A program made the position numbers and the translations under genes. A DNA stretch of 64,000 nt from Lithocarpus polystachyus (taxonomy: Eukaryota > Streptophyta > Magnoliopsida > Fagales > Fagaceae): the NCBI GenBank assembly GCA_033629205.1, contig CM066164.1:15171454-15235453 (forward strand), given 5' to 3'. This document shows positions 1-11,500 of the stretch, piece after piece. Position 1 is the first letter of the stretch; the number at the start of each line of letters is the position of its first letter. Under the pieces are notes generated by a model. That model was not told the DNA's origin, made no database searches, and saw only the letters and a program-made list of their open reading frames with translations.

Positions 1-39
1 GGAGGCGAAGGGTCGCCGGTGCGAAAGGGAGTTGAAGCG

Positions 40-400
40 TCACCGTGAATTGTCGCGATCGACGAGCTGAAGCGTCGCCGTGGCAAGTTGAAGCGTCGCC
101 GTTGCGATCGGCGAGATGAATCGTCGCGTTGCCGTTGCGATCGGCGAGCTGAATCGTCGCGTCGCCGTGAATCGTCCGATTGCCGTGAATCGTCCCCAAT
201 GGCGCCTTGAATCGTCGCGATCGGCAAGCTGAACGTCGCCGTTGAGCTCGATCGGCAACGGTTGGCTTGATCGGTGACATTGGCTTGCTCAAGCGACAGC
301 TTTTGAGCTGAAGCGTCGCCGTTGAGCTTGATCCTCGCCGTTGAGCTCGATCGGTGACGTGGCTTGATCGGTGACGTTGGGAGCTGAAACGTCACCGGTT
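40..400. repeat. GC-rich degenerate tandem repeat inside CACTA element
   Basis: Short units built on GCTGAAGCGTCGCCGT and GCGATCGGCGAGCTGAA recur at irregular spacing. Base composition is far more GC-rich than the flanks. Open frames across it are low-complexity (Arg, Thr, Ala rich) and look like repeat translation, not genes. It is probably internal or subterminal minisatellite of the CACTA element. Confidence 0.6.
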
Positions 401-537
401 TTTTTTTTTTTTTTTGATAGCAGATGGTTTAGATGGGAGCAAATGGTTTTTTTTTTTTTTGTTTGGGTGAAGTGGTGTGTAACTTAAAAGCAAATGGCTT
501 TTAAGTTTTGTATGGGCTAGGTATTGAGCTTTTTATG

Positions 538-1043
538 TCTTTAGTGACGAATTTCAATTTCGTCACTAAAGACCGAGCTTTGTTAAGATTTTTAGTGACG
601 AAATTCATATTTCGTCACTAAATCATATTTTTAGTGACGAATTGTGATTTCGTCACTAAAAATATATAAGTGCAAAACTATTATTATTTTTAGTGACGAA
701 TATTTTTCGTCACTAATTCTTTTTTACAATGACGAAAAGATTTTCGTCACTAATACTATCTACAACAATACCTACAGTAACGAAATATTTCGTCACTAAA
801 AATTTCAACTTTTAGTGACGAAATATTTTGTCACTATAGATTAATTATACTTGCGCCAAAATTTCCCTCCATTGGCGCCCATTTTTCAGATCACAATAGT
901 GACGAAATTTATTTTTCGTCACTAAAATGTTATAATTTTTTTCATTATTAGTGAGGAAATTCATATTTCGTCACTAAAGCTGTATTTTTAGTGACGAAAA
1001 ATATTTCCTCACTAATTTTCGTCACTAAAAATACGTTTTGTTG
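538..1043. repeat. CACTA subterminal palindrome array
   Basis: About ten imperfect palindromes of roughly 28-38 bp, each pairing TTTAGTGACGAAA with TTTCGTCACTAAA around a short AT spacer, lie almost back to back. Examples start near 540, 591, 629, 690, 731, 778, 811, 899, 950 and 986. They would form hairpins in single strands and provide inverted binding sites for transposase near the element end. Confidence 0.75.
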
Positions 1044-1051
1044 TAGTGGGC

Positions 1052-1186
1052 TTCACACGTCCATTTGTTGAGGGATTGGGGGAAGGGTTAGGCTCGGGGC
1101 TGATGGGTGTGGTGGGCATGGCGTTTTTCCGACCTGATGATGATAATGAACAGCCTGATGATGATAATGAAGATGAGTATTCTTGA
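1052..1186 (+). pseudogene. 3' end of an SRC2-like C2-domain gene, cut by CACTA
   Basis: An open frame runs from the CACTA end to a TGA at 1184-1186 and encodes about 44 residues: a Gly-rich hydrophobic stretch (VEGLGEGLGSGLMGVVGMAF) and then an acidic tail with two copies of PDDDNE. Gly-rich hydrophobic C-termini are usual in SRC2-type proteins. The 100 bases after the stop resemble the 3' flank of the C2 gene at 52955-54283 (shared GGTTATAT.ATATCTAGGT and ATAATGCAAGYCCA). It is therefore read as the last exon end of a paralogue whose 5' part is missing or displaced by the transposon. No splice acceptor was defined. Confidence 0.5.
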
Positions 1187-2084
1187 AACTGGATGTGATC
1201 AACAGGTCAAGGACTTATAGGAATCTAAAGGGTTATATGATATCTAGGTGATAATGCAAGCCCAAGCACCTCAAAAGCTATGTATTGGAAAGTGGGTTAA
1301 TAAGTGTATCTGCTTTGGTGGTTTGTGCTGTTCATAGTAGTTTGTATTAGTCATTCTAAAAATGTCTTCTGGCGATTTGTAATCAATTGCAGTATAGTGT
1401 AATGTAGTGTTATCAGTAATGGTGTTGGAAGCTTTTGTAGCTGCGTGAGTCTTCATTTAATCTATCATGTTGTATTAGTCTTTTTATTTTTCATTTTATT
1501 AAGTTGCTTGGAAGTTTCATTCAATTCAGATGTATTGACATTTGGCACTCTTCCGTTTTGGATTAGGTGAAACTCATAATCAAATCAATAAGATTATTTG
1601 ATAGAATTTGAATCAAGTTTGGAGATTTGACTCATTTTTTGATTTGATGCTTAATTTCTTGGTATAAAAGATAATCTATTAGTTCTCAAATAAGTAATAC
1701 GTGATTAATTAGTTATTGTTCGACAAGAAATAGATATTGAAATCGTATAAAGAGAGAGATTTGAGAGAACATTAGAGAGATTTTGCTACCTATGCACGTA
1801 GTTTATTATTAAACCGCATAAAACTTTGGTGTTTTGGCTTGGATGACAAACATAAAGAGATATTAGATCAAGATTAGGAGAAGATCAATAGACAAGCTTA
1901 AGGCACTATCCATTTATATTTGGTGAAAGGATCAAAAATACTTTGTTGATGAGAGAAAGATTCTTTTTCAGAAAATTACAACTACCAGTATACCAATATG
2001 TTTCAAAAAGTAATCATTGGGATCAAGTTCCAACTCTACTTGGACTTGATCAAAAAGCATTGTGTGTTGATCAGCAACTTCTTG
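1187..2084. other. AT-rich flank, no gene seen
   Basis: The first 150 bases resemble the 3' flank of the C2 gene. The rest is AT-rich with only short, unconvincing frames on either strand. I see no splice-bounded coding sequence or RNA gene. Confidence 0.5.
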
Positions 2085-2735
2085 TACATTTTATGCCCTA
2101 TTGGTGCATTTGAAGGTTGCATGCTACGGGTCATATGCACTTTATTCTTTTGGTTGGACTCTATTTTTCGCTTTGGTACCATTTTTGGGTAAATTTGGCA
2201 CCTATTGGCGCATTTGAAAGTAGCTTGGGGTGATATGCAGTACTGAAAGTTTAAAGTTTTTGCACTCCATTTGTGTAACCCCTTTAATTCTTTTTGGCAC
2301 TTGAATGGGGGGTTTAATTATGAAAGTTCCTAGAACCCAACATATGGTTTCATTTTAGATAGAATGTATGGTGATACCACCGCACACCCTTGGTGTGATG
2401 GTCACTCCATAAGTATAAGTGCTTGTGGGGTGTGGGGGCAAGGGCCGGGGTCCAAGTCTCTAAGAGAGAGCTTCATACACATTTACACTTAGATTAGGCT
2501 AGAGTAGAATTCTATCTTGTAAAAAAAAAAAAATAGAATGTATGGTGATGGTTTTTAATTTTTATTGTTTTAAAGGTACCTTGGGGGATATGCATTTATT
2601 CTTCAATGTTTTTGCGCACAGTTTGTGTAACGCCTTCCCTTTTGCCACATGAGGGAGGTTTTAAATATGGAAGTTCCTAAACCTCAACACCAGGCTTCAC
2701 TTCAAAATTATGTGGGGTGATGGATTTCATTGTTT
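2085..2735 (+). repeat. Degenerate direct repeats split by a SINE
   Basis: The segment around 2197-2358 (GGGTGATATGCAGTA, then TTTGTGTAACCCCTTTAATT and GAAAGTTCCTAGAACC) recurs with mismatches at about 2575-2730 (GGGGGATATGCATTTA, TTTGTGTAACGCCTTCCCTT, GGAAGTTCCTAAACC). A weaker match to the start lies near 2085. It is an old local duplication of unknown identity, interrupted by the SINE at 2376. Confidence 0.5.
2376..2532 (+). mobile_element. tRNA-derived SINE with 17-bp target duplication
   Basis: The element starts ACCACCGCACACCCTTGGTG and ends in an A-rich tail. It is bounded by ATAGAATGTATGGTGAT at 2359-2375 and again at 2533-2549. TGGTGTGATGGTCA resembles a pol III A box and GGGGTCCAAGTCTC resembles a B box. 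A diverged copy of the same family lies at 63049-63234. Such elements are copied by reverse transcriptase supplied by LINEs; this copy has no coding capacity. Confidence 0.85.
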
Positions 2736-2814
2736 TAAATCGAGCTCCTGCTACATTCTCTGGGCATGAATACTGTACATACCATCACCTTGATTGAGAG
2801 GTTTATGTCATTAT

Positions 2815-3910
2815 TGTAAGGTTGAATTATTCAATCATTTTGTTGGCTTTATTCCATGCCAAATTTGCTTATAATTTAGCATTTAGAAATCCTATATTTA
2901 GATGGGAATCATGTAAGGGTAATGTGTGAGAGAATGTGAAGAAAAGTGAGAAAATGTGAAGAAAATCTCAAAAGTGTGGACTCAAGAAGAGCCTCGCGAT
3001 TAGCGAGTCGCCAGATGGGCACATGTGAGAAGCACGTAGGGGGAGCTAAAGGGTCACGCCAGCTGTTGCACTATAGGACAAAACTTCCAGTCTGGCCAGA
3101 CAGTTAGCTCGCGACTCAAACTCGCGACTCGTTCCAGTTGCGAGCTCGAGTCAACAGAACGTCCTGTTTGGTTGTAACTGACTCTTCGCATTCCTCATGC
3201 ACCCTACTATAAATACCCCTTATATCCACGAAATGTAGAGAGCCTCCAGAGAGAATTTTGAGAGAGAAACCCTAGAGAAAAACAAGATTGACTCATCCAC
3301 AATCTTCATCTTTGATTCTCCAAATTTCTCTACTCTCACCCTCTCTATTGACATATCCTTGAGAGGTACATTTAGCCAAATCCTTATCTCACCATACCCA
3401 TATCAATGAGGAGGTATTTTGGTGGTTGAGAAGTAGTTCAGAAGGGAGCAATTCATTTTGGTTGATGCAATGGGAGATTGCGGGATCCGATAAGTTAGAG
3501 AAGACAAGGTTCAGCGTTACCCTGTTGGAGCAGGAAGCTTGGAGGGCTTAGGTGCACTAAGTAGATTAGGCTTGGAGGGTCTTCTGCTATTCATGTATCC
3601 CAACTTTATTCTCTAGTGGATTATGTCCGCTTGGAGGGCGGCGGAGAGGTTTTTCGCCGAGTGGTTCGGTTTCTTCTTCGATAACACATCGTCATGTTAT
3701 CTTTGTGTTTGCATCCTTCTTCCCTTTCTCTTTACCTTTTAATTACTGCTGTGTTAGTTATTAATTATGGTTTAGAGTGCGTTACCAATTTGGTTATAGC
3801 TTACATTTCATTTTCTGCACATATATTGTTTGATTGTAAGCTTGTGTTAGTAATTTGTAAATTGAGAGTCTAAACGTTCATAGGTGTTTCAGACCCTATT
3901 TGAACTTTCA
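2815..3910 (+). mobile_element. Solo LTR, 1096 bp, target duplication ATTAT
   Basis: It begins TGTAAGGTTGAA and ends TTTGAACTTTCA (TG...CA), with ATTAT at 2810-2814 and again at 3911-3915. A promoter-like TATAAATA sits at 3208. No PBS, PPT or coding sequence is attached, so this is a recombined single LTR. Its interior resembles the minus-strand LTR at 43293-44335: GCTTGGAGGGCGGCGGAGAG and GGTTTTTCGCCGAG here have near-identical reverse-complement partners there. Confidence 0.82.
3208..3215 (+). promoter_or_regulatory. TATA box of the solo LTR
   Basis: TATAAATA lies in CACCCTACTATAAATACCCC, about 390 bp into the LTR, followed by GA-rich sequence typical of an LTR R/U5 region. It would drive transcription rightward. 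Confidence 0.5.
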
Positions 3911-3920
3911 ATTATTAACA

Positions 3921-4672
3921 AAAAAAGAGAGGTTTGTGTCATTTTATTTTGTGTTCCGTGTGGAAAAGTAACCTTGTTTTAATCGTAGCGTCTATTTTTG
4001 CATAGCATAGCTGAAAGATAAGAAACCTTCGTGGAATATTTGAGTTTAATTTGCTATCAAAAAGGCCACAAAACTTTGACTATAAAGTCTAGATTGATGT
4101 TGATACAGAAGAATATTGATTAAGATAGCTAATTAAGTGAAAACTTTTTTTGTCTTTTTTAGTGAAGAGGACCTAAAGAAACCACAGCTAGCTACATCTG
4201 GGTAAATATATAACTGGACCGGAGCTTAAAACATTTATGTTGTTATCCACTTGTGTCTTATCACTACCTTCGAACATGCTTGCAGAATGCACGCATATAG
4301 GGACAAAAACCACAAACTCGCTGTACGTAGACTTTGTTATTATGCAGCTAATTAAGGTTTCAGATACCATTTGTGGTTTATGATTTTCAACAATGTCTTA
4401 ATGAGAAAAATAATGAATTTTGTTCTAATGAACTTATGACTTCTTTTCTTTTTTTCTTTAAATTTTTCCTTCAATTTTAAGGTTGATTATGCATTTGGCC
4501 TAAATAGTATAGACATATAACTGTTTGGCATTATAAAAAAATATTATCAATTTTCAATACCACCAAACACAAAAAATAATTTTGAGTTAATTTCAAATGA
4601 AGCTAATAAACATTAAATAATTATTTTTTTTTTTTGTCCGTGTAAAGCAATAATTTCACCCGGTATTACAAC
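3921..4672. other. AT-rich intergenic, no gene seen
   Basis: Only short frames are present, including a 60-codon one on the minus strand at 4188-4370 with no recognisable domain. I see no element boundary or RNA gene. Confidence 0.5.
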
Positions 4673-4675
4673 TCA

Positions 4676-4952
4676 GAGCATTCACAGCAGCTCTTTTATA
4701 TTTTTCACATCTAAAAGTTACTTTATCTATAATTTTAGCTATTACCTCTTCACACTCCGCAGCAGTACATCTATATTTTTAGCTATTTGATTAAAATAAT
4801 ACAAAAAACTCATTACAATAATAATAAAAATTTTACACAGCACAGCCATCACCACCACCACAGCACAGCCATCACCACCACCACAGCAAACTCCAGCACC
4901 ACTATCACCACCACCACAGGTCCACAGCACAACCATCACCAGTTCACAGCAG

Positions 4953-4994
<42 letters not shown>

Positions 4995-5726
4995 AAACCC
5001 AAAGAAACCCATGAGATCGGCAATGAGTGAGAGATGGAGGACGGCGAGGTGGGACGGCGATGGAGGACGGCGAGTGGGACGACGGCGGACAGCGAACCGC
5101 GAACCCAGATCGGCGACGATGGCGTGGGACGGCGACTCAGCGGCGACGTGGGCTGGCGTAGGACAGTGAACCGCGAACCGCGACCCAGATCGGCGACGAT
5201 GGCGTGGGATGGCGACTCAGCGGCGACGTGGGTGAAGGAGACCAACGAAGCAGAGAGTGGGTGAAGGAGAGAAAAAAAAATGTGAAGGAAGAAGGAAGAA
5301 GCAGAGAAGCCGGAGAGAGAGAGAGACCGGCGAAGCAGAGAGTGGGTGAAGGAGAGAAAAAAAAATGTGAAGGAAGAAGGAAGAAGCAGAGAAGCCGGAG
5401 AGAGAGAGAGACCGGCGAAGCAGAGAATGGGTGATGGAGAGAAAAAAAAATTTTGAAGGAAGAAGGAAGAAGCACAGAGCCGGAGAGAGAGAGAGAGAGA
5501 GAAAAAGAAGAAAGAAATATATTTTAATTAAAGTAGGAGAGAGGAAGTAATAAAATGATTTTTTTATTTTTAGATGTGATGAACAGTGCACATCTATTTA
5601 TAGATGTGCACTGTTCATGTGGAGCTAAAATTTTAGATTTTAGCTCCACTGCTGCAGCCATTTTTTTGTGCTAAACATCTATAATTTTAGCAATATGACT
5701 ATTTAGCACCACTGCTGTGAGTGCTC
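4676..5726. mobile_element. Harbinger-like non-autonomous element, TSD TCA
   Basis: The left end GAGCATTCACAGCAGC and the reverse complement of the right end, GAGCACTCACAGCAGT, form the inverted repeats. TCA stands at 4673-4675 and 5727-5729. The ends match those of the element at 37178-38887, which carries a Harbinger transposase remnant, so I assign the same superfamily. Inside are a His/Thr-coding trinucleotide tract (about 4850-4930), poly-A (4952-4992), a GC-rich duplicated block and purine-rich tandem repeats. The overlapping open frames in this interval look like repeat translation, not genes. Confidence 0.7.
5250..5510. repeat. Purine-rich tandem repeat, three units of about 84 bp
   Basis: GGAGAGAAAAAAAAA recurs near 5266, 5351 and 5436, each time followed by GAAGGAAGAAGGAAGAAGCA and a GA run. 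It lies inside the Harbinger-like element and accounts for the long Ser/Phe/Leu frames on the minus strand. Confidence 0.75.
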
Positions 5727-5913
5727 TCAGTAATTCCCCACACTTTGATACTCACCGTTTCCAAAAACTATATTTTAATGATGTGGCAACAATACTTTAC
5801 TCGCTATTAGATATAATAGTTATCAATGGTTTGAAAATGTTTTTTTTTTTTTGTCGAACTAGCTTAACTAATAAAAATTTTTATCACCGAATTAAATATT
5901 TGAGGTTTGATGG

Positions 5914-6492
5914 TGATGGGGATAAAAAGCTCCCACTAGGCGCCGACTCCCCGGGAGGGATGACGGTGCGGCGTATGGCGACAGACACTAGACCCTGACG
6001 ACACGACCTGCGCTTAGGGTGACGGGAGAGACCGCCGACGGGAAGGACATGGGGGCACCACAGCCTGTCTTGCCACGTACACTTCCCCAAGAAAATGAAT
6101 CTTGCCGCATACGCTACTACTTGTACAGGTGTCTCGCACAGCGCGACCATTCCCAAGAGATGGCTTGCCCAACACGCTTGGTTGCCCAACAAGAATCTTA
6201 CTCTCCACGCTACTCAGGGGCATTTTCGGTAAAAGTGATATCTTCTCCAGCACGCCTTGCCCAAGGGCCCCTGCTACTACTATAAATACTTCCACGCCCT
6301 CTAAAATTGAGATACGCATACCAAGACCCGACTCTGGCACTCTGGAGTTGTGAACAATACTAACTTAATCTTTGGAGGGTCGTTGGCCGGTACCACACCG
6401 GTACCTCCCTTTGAGGTTCATTCTTCTTGTGCAGGACTGCCCGAAGTACGTGAAGACCTCGCAGCTTACTGAGCCAATTTCTGGCATCATCA
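5914..6492 (+). repeat. 5' LTR of the Tat element
   Basis: This is the direct repeat partner of 15389-15967, of identical length and with no indels noticed. It contains a TATAAATA promoter (6281) and a small palindrome, GGTACCACACCGGTACC, near 6395. It ends CATCATCA just before the primer binding site. Confidence 0.95.
6281..6288 (+). promoter_or_regulatory. LTR TATA box
   Basis: TATAAATA in CTACTACTATAAATACTTCC sits about 367 bp into the 5' LTR and is conserved at 15756-15763 in the 3' LTR. It is the likely core promoter for the genomic RNA; transcription would start about 30 bp downstream. Confidence 0.65.
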
Positions 6493-6494
6493 GT

Positions 6495-6512
6495 TGGCGC
6501 CGTCTGTGGGAA
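6495..6512 (+). promoter_or_regulatory. Primer binding site
   Basis: TGGCGCCGTCTGTGGGAA starts two bases after the 5' LTR end. It is complementary to the 3' end of a tRNA finishing in GGCGCCA, the usual position and form of a gypsy minus-strand primer site. Which tRNA (Asp or Arg type) is not settled from this alone. Confidence 0.8.
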
Positions 6513-6556
6513 CGCACACGAAGACTGTGTTTCGTGCTTTCCGGACAAAGAGTTGC

Positions 6557-8503
6557 ATGGTTCTCACACGTTCAAGGGCAACAACCATGAACGATCAAGG
6601 AAATGAACAACGCACCACGGCACTCGAAAGGCAAGTCCAGACTCTGGCGGCCGTGGTGGAACGCCTCACAAAACGCAACAATGACTTGGAGGAACAGTTA
6701 CAACGGAGGAACGCGACGCTGGACAACCAAGGAGAGAACCAAGAGGAGAGTAGTGCCGAGGACAGGAACCGTGGAGGCCCTGAGGGAAGCCATGCCTTAA
6801 GCCGACCCGAAGGACAGGAGACGAACCGTCCATCGGCCGAGGGCAATATCCCCTCCCATATTGCCGCAGAGATGCAAGTGATGAAGGAGCGCATGGACTT
6901 CATGATGAACGCCCTCAAAGGGCGAGTATCCAGTGACCTCGACGACCTCATCCACCGTACGGACTCCCCATTCACAACACCCGTCATTTTGTTCCCTACG
7001 CCGCCAAAATTCCGCATGCCCCAGGTGGAAAGCTACGACGAGTCCAAGGATCCGCTTGACCACTTGGAGTCCTTTAAGACGTTGATGCACCTGCACGGCG
7101 CACCAGACGAAATCATGTGCCGGGCCTTCCCGGCAACGCTAAAAGGCTCCGCAAGGACCTGGTTTGGTAGATTAGCGCCCGGCTCTATCGGCACTTTCAG
7201 AGAGCTGAGCGCTTAGTTTGCCTCACAGTTCATCGGGGGACATAGGCACAAAAAATCCACAGCGTGCCTGATGAACATCAAGCAACGGGAGGATGAGACT
7301 CTGAGGTCCTATATAGCCCGTTTCAACAAAGAGGCGCTGTCGATTGATGGAGCGGACGATAGGATACAAGTCGCCGCGTTCACAAATGGGTTGCGGAAGG
7401 GTAAATTCTTGTTCTCGCTATACAAAAATGACCCGAAGACAATGTCGGATGTGTTTTACAGGGCAACCAAGTACATGAACGCGGAAGATGCGTTACTGGC
7501 GCGGGAAGAGAAACCCCCTAGGAAGAAGGAAAGGCAGGAAGACACCCGACAAGATAAGGGGCGGAAGGTGCCTCGGACAGGGGAAGTCCGAGACAATAGA
7601 CGCCCAAAGCCCAATGCTGGGAAATTCACAAGCTACACCCCATTGACGGCTCCGGTTGATTAGGTCCTGATGCAGATCAAGGATGACGGATCCTTGACGT
7701 TTCCGGGAAAGTTGAAATCGAACCCGGACAGATGACCCAAAGACAAATATTGCCGCTTCCACCGAGACCACGGGCACGATACCGCCGACTGCTACGACTT
7801 GAAGCAGCAGATTGAAGCACTGATTAGGTAAGGGAAGCTGCAGAGGTTCGACAGTAGAGAAAAGGCAGACACGCCTCGACAGGAACATGCCCCCCACCGG
7901 GATAATGAGCGTCCCAGACCGCCTATAGGGGACATAAGGGTGATTGTGGGTGGTACATCAGCCGCCGGTTTTACAAAGAAGGCTCTAAAATCCCACCTCA
8001 GGGCGGTCCAGAATGTCCAGGCTGCGAGCTCCGTCCAGAAGAAGCCGAGAACCAATAGCCCCACTATGGAATTCACAGAAGAGGATGCCCAACACCTCCA
8101 TCATCCGCACGACGACGCCCTTGTCGTCAACATCCGGATAGGGGACTACAACACCTATCGGGTCCTAATCGACAACGGAAGCTCCGCGGATATCCTCTAC
8201 TATCCCGCGTTCCAGCAGATGCGGATTGACAAAGAACGCTTGGTCCCTACCAAGGCACCACTCACAGGTTTCGGGGGGACAAGAGTATACCCCCTCAGCT
8301 CGATCACATTGCCCGTCACTATTGGGGAGTACCCTCGGCAGGTCACTAGGGACGTCAACTTCCTGGTCGTCGACTGCTCATCAGCGTACAACGCAATCAT
8401 AGGGTGACCAACCCTTAACGCCTGGAAGGCCGCAACCTTAACCTATGCCTTAAAGGTCAAGTTCCCTACAGAGCACGGGGTAGGAGAGCTGTGGGGAGAC
8501 CAA
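6557..8503 (+). pseudogene. gag-pro: Tat gag-protease region with five in-frame stops
   Basis: The first ATG after the PBS is at 6557. A coiled-coil-like N-terminus (about 6600-6750) is followed by the retrotransposon gag domain (about 7020-7500), a basic linker and a variant zinc knuckle (CRFHRDHGHDTADC, 7751-7792). The aspartic protease comes next, with catalytic DNGSS at 8171-8185. The frame is continuous with pol but is stopped at 7214 (TAG), 7661 (TAG), 7733 (TGA), 7829 (TAA) and 8405 (TGA). Each stop is one C-to-T step from CAG, CAA or CGA. Gag would form the particle and the protease would cut the polyprotein; as it stands neither is made full length. Confidence 0.9.
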
Positions 8504-11500
8504 GTGGCGGCACGAGAATGCTATGTCGCAATGGTAGAAATGAATGGCCAGGTACAGACGATGAACATAGAGCAGAGAACGGGGGCAAAACTTGTGGAGG
8601 AACTCGAAGAAGTAATCCTCGACGAATCCAAGCCCGACAGAATCACCAGAATCGGTATCCTCAACAGTCCGGCGACTCGCCAGGCACTCATGACCTTCCT
8701 CAAGGAAAACCAGGATGTATTCGCCTGGAGCCATGAGGACATGCCGGGGATCGATCCTTCAGTCATGGTTCATAGGCTGAATGTAGCAACCTCCTTCCGG
8801 CCCGTCAGACAAAAGAAACGGGTGTTCGCTCCAGAGAGAGATCGCACGGTGGCAGAGGAGGTCGGCAAGTTATGGGAAGCAGGGTTCATCCAGGAAGTAT
8901 ACTACCCTGACTGGTTGGCTAATGTTGTAATGGTCAAGAAGGCCAGCGGGAAGTGGCGAATGTGTGTGGACTTCACGGACTTGAATAAGGCATGCCCGAA
9001 GGACAGCTACCCCCTCCCTCGAGTCGACGCCCTGGTAGACTTTACGGCCCGGAACCAGCTGCTGAGTTTCATGGATGCCTTCTCGGGATATAACCAGATC
9101 CGGATGGATGAGGCAGATCAGGAAAAAACCTCATTCGTCACCAGCCAAGGACTCTTCTGTTACAAGGTGATGCCATTCGGACTGAAGAATGCAGGTGCCA
9201 CATACCAGAGGCTAATGAACAAAATGTTCGCCAACCAGATTGGGGGGAATGTCCAAGTGTACGTCGACGATATGCTGGTAAAAAGCCAGAAGGAGGAGGA
9301 TCATCTGAGCGATCTCGAGGAAACGTTTGGAACCCTCCGTTCTTACAATATGAAGCTCAACCCCTCGAAATGCGCCTTCGGGGTGACCGCAGGAAAATTC
9401 CTCGACTTCATGGTCTCTCAGAGAGGCATCGAGGCCAACCTGGATAAGATCAAGGCGATAATGGAGATGGCCCCCCCGAAGAATGTAAAAGAGGTTCAAA
9501 GTTTAAACGGGAAGGTCGCCGCACTGAACAGATTTGTATCGAGGGCAACGGACAAATGCCTAACCTTCTTCCGCACATTGAAGAAAACGTTCGAGTGGAT
9601 GGACGAGTGTCAAAAAGCATTCGAGGAGTTAAAAGCTTATCTCTCCTCCCCTCCATTGCTAAGTCCTTCTCAGCCAGGGAAAGAACTCCTCCTCTACTTG
9701 GCCGTCTCCCCAGCAGCCGTCAGCGCGGCATTGGTCAGAGAGGAGGACGGGGTCCAGAAACCCGTATACTACGTTAGCCGGGCGTTCCAAGGAGCAGAAG
9801 GAAGGTACCCGCCCATGGAAAAACTCGCCTTCGCCCTGGTCACCGCAGCTCGAAAGCTCAAGCCCTACTTCCAAGCTCACACAATAGTTGTCCTGACCGA
9901 CAAGCCCTTGCGGCGAGCTATGCACAACCCAGAAGCCGCAGGTCGTTTGGCCTTGTGGGCAATAGAGTTGACTGAGTTTGACATTCAGTACAGCCCGCGT
10001 ACCGCCATCAAAGGCCAGGCAGTAGCTGATTTTATAGCCGAGTTCACCAGCGCGGAAGATGAGGGGGCAGATGCATGTCCAGCATGGAGTGTATATACAG
10101 ACGGGTCGTCAACCAGACGAGCCGATGGCGTTGGGGTCTTGCTCCGCTCCCCCGAAGGAGACCAAATCGATTGTATGATCCGGCTGGACTTTCCCATCAC
10201 CAATAATGAGGCGGAGTACGAAGCCTTGATAGCCGGATTGGACCTCGCCAAAGCAGCAGGCGCGGCCCGAGTGATTGTCTCCTGCGACTCCCAGGTCATC
10301 GTCAACCAAGTTAACGGAAACTACGAGTGCAAAGGTGACAGAATGAAGAAATACCTCCACCATGCAAAGAGAAGGGTAGATGAACTCAAGGCAAAGATAG
10401 TCCAAATCCCCACAGATGAAAATGAGCAAGCCGACCGCCTCGCCAAGGCTGCTTCGTCAGAGCAGGAGAGCATCACTGACGGGGTGCTCCGTTTTGTGCA
10501 GGTTTCTCCACTGGTAGACTCTGTTGAAATGCAGGAAATAGGCTCGGAGAGCGACTGGACCACGCCGTTGGTCTCGTATCTGAAAGATGGCGTATTGCCC
10601 GACGAAAGAGAAGCCGCCAGAAGATTGAAAGTCCGAGCGTCAAGGTTCGTCTTGATAGAGGGAATTTTATACAAAAGGGGCTTCTCTCGCCCATACCTAA
10701 GGTGCCTGGGTCCCGAAGAAGCATGCTATGTCATGAGGGAAGTACACGAAGGGATATGCAGAAACCATTCAGGGTCGCGGTCATTGGCGCATAAACTGAT
10801 CCGGGCAGGATATTACTGGCCGACCATGAGAAAGGACACGCAAGCTTATGTCAAGGCTTGCGACAAGTGCCAGAGGTTCAGCAACATCGTCAGGCAACCC
10901 CCCAAAGAGCTGACCCCCATAACGGCCCTATGGCCATTCGCTCAATGGGGACTAGATATCATGGGCCCATTCCCAACAGCAGCGCGACAGCTAAAGTTCC
11001 TTGTGGTAGGCATAGACTACTTCACGAAATGGGTGGAAGCTGAAGCGTTAGCCACCATCACAGAGAAGAACATACGAAGCTTCGTCTGGAAGTCTATTAT
11101 ATGCAGATTCGGAATACCCAGGGTATTAGTCTCCGACAACGGCAAACAGTTTGACAATAGTCCCTTCCGGGAGTTCTGTGCGCAGTTGGGAATAAAAAAT
11201 CATTACTCTTCCCCCGCCCACCCCCAAGCCAACGGTCAGGTCGAAGTAACGAACCAATCCTTGCTCAAGATTATCAAGACTCGGCTCGAGGGGGCAAAGG
11301 GGATATGGCCCGAGGAGCTGCCAAGCGTATTGTGGGCATACAGAACGACAGCAAGGACCCCCACAGGAGAAACACCGTTCAGGCTAACCTATGGAAGTGA
11401 GGCAGTCATTCTGGCCGAAGTGGGACTCACAACCTACAGGGTGAACACCCATGATGAAGGACGGAACAACGAGGCCTTGCGCCTACAGCTTGACTTGATC

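Larger units (their letters stand above)
1..1048. mobile_element. CACTA (En/Spm) transposon, one terminus
   Basis: Read inward from the minus strand, position 1048 begins CACTACAACAAAACG, the classic terminal sequence of plant CACTA transposons. The next 500 bases inward are packed with short inverted copies of TAGTGACGAAA, the expected subterminal repeat structure that binds transposase in this superfamily. Further inward is a GC-rich repeat block. The other terminus and any transposase gene lie left of the window, so the 3-bp target duplication cannot be checked. The element cuts directly into the end of an SRC2-like gene (1052-1186). Confidence 0.8.

Noticed and set aside
4742..5591. Several long overlapping frames on both strands
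   Set aside because: They are translations of trinucleotide, poly-A and purine-rich tandem repeats inside a Harbinger-like element; frames are open on both strands at once and have no domain.
5884..6353. Frames within the Tat LTRs, repeated at 15341-15828
   Set aside because: Both LTRs have the same chance frames; no start context, domain or conservation argument. They are LTR sequence.
6595..10724. Frames antisense to the Tat gag-pol
   Set aside because: They shadow a strongly recognisable gag-pol frame and have no domain of their own.
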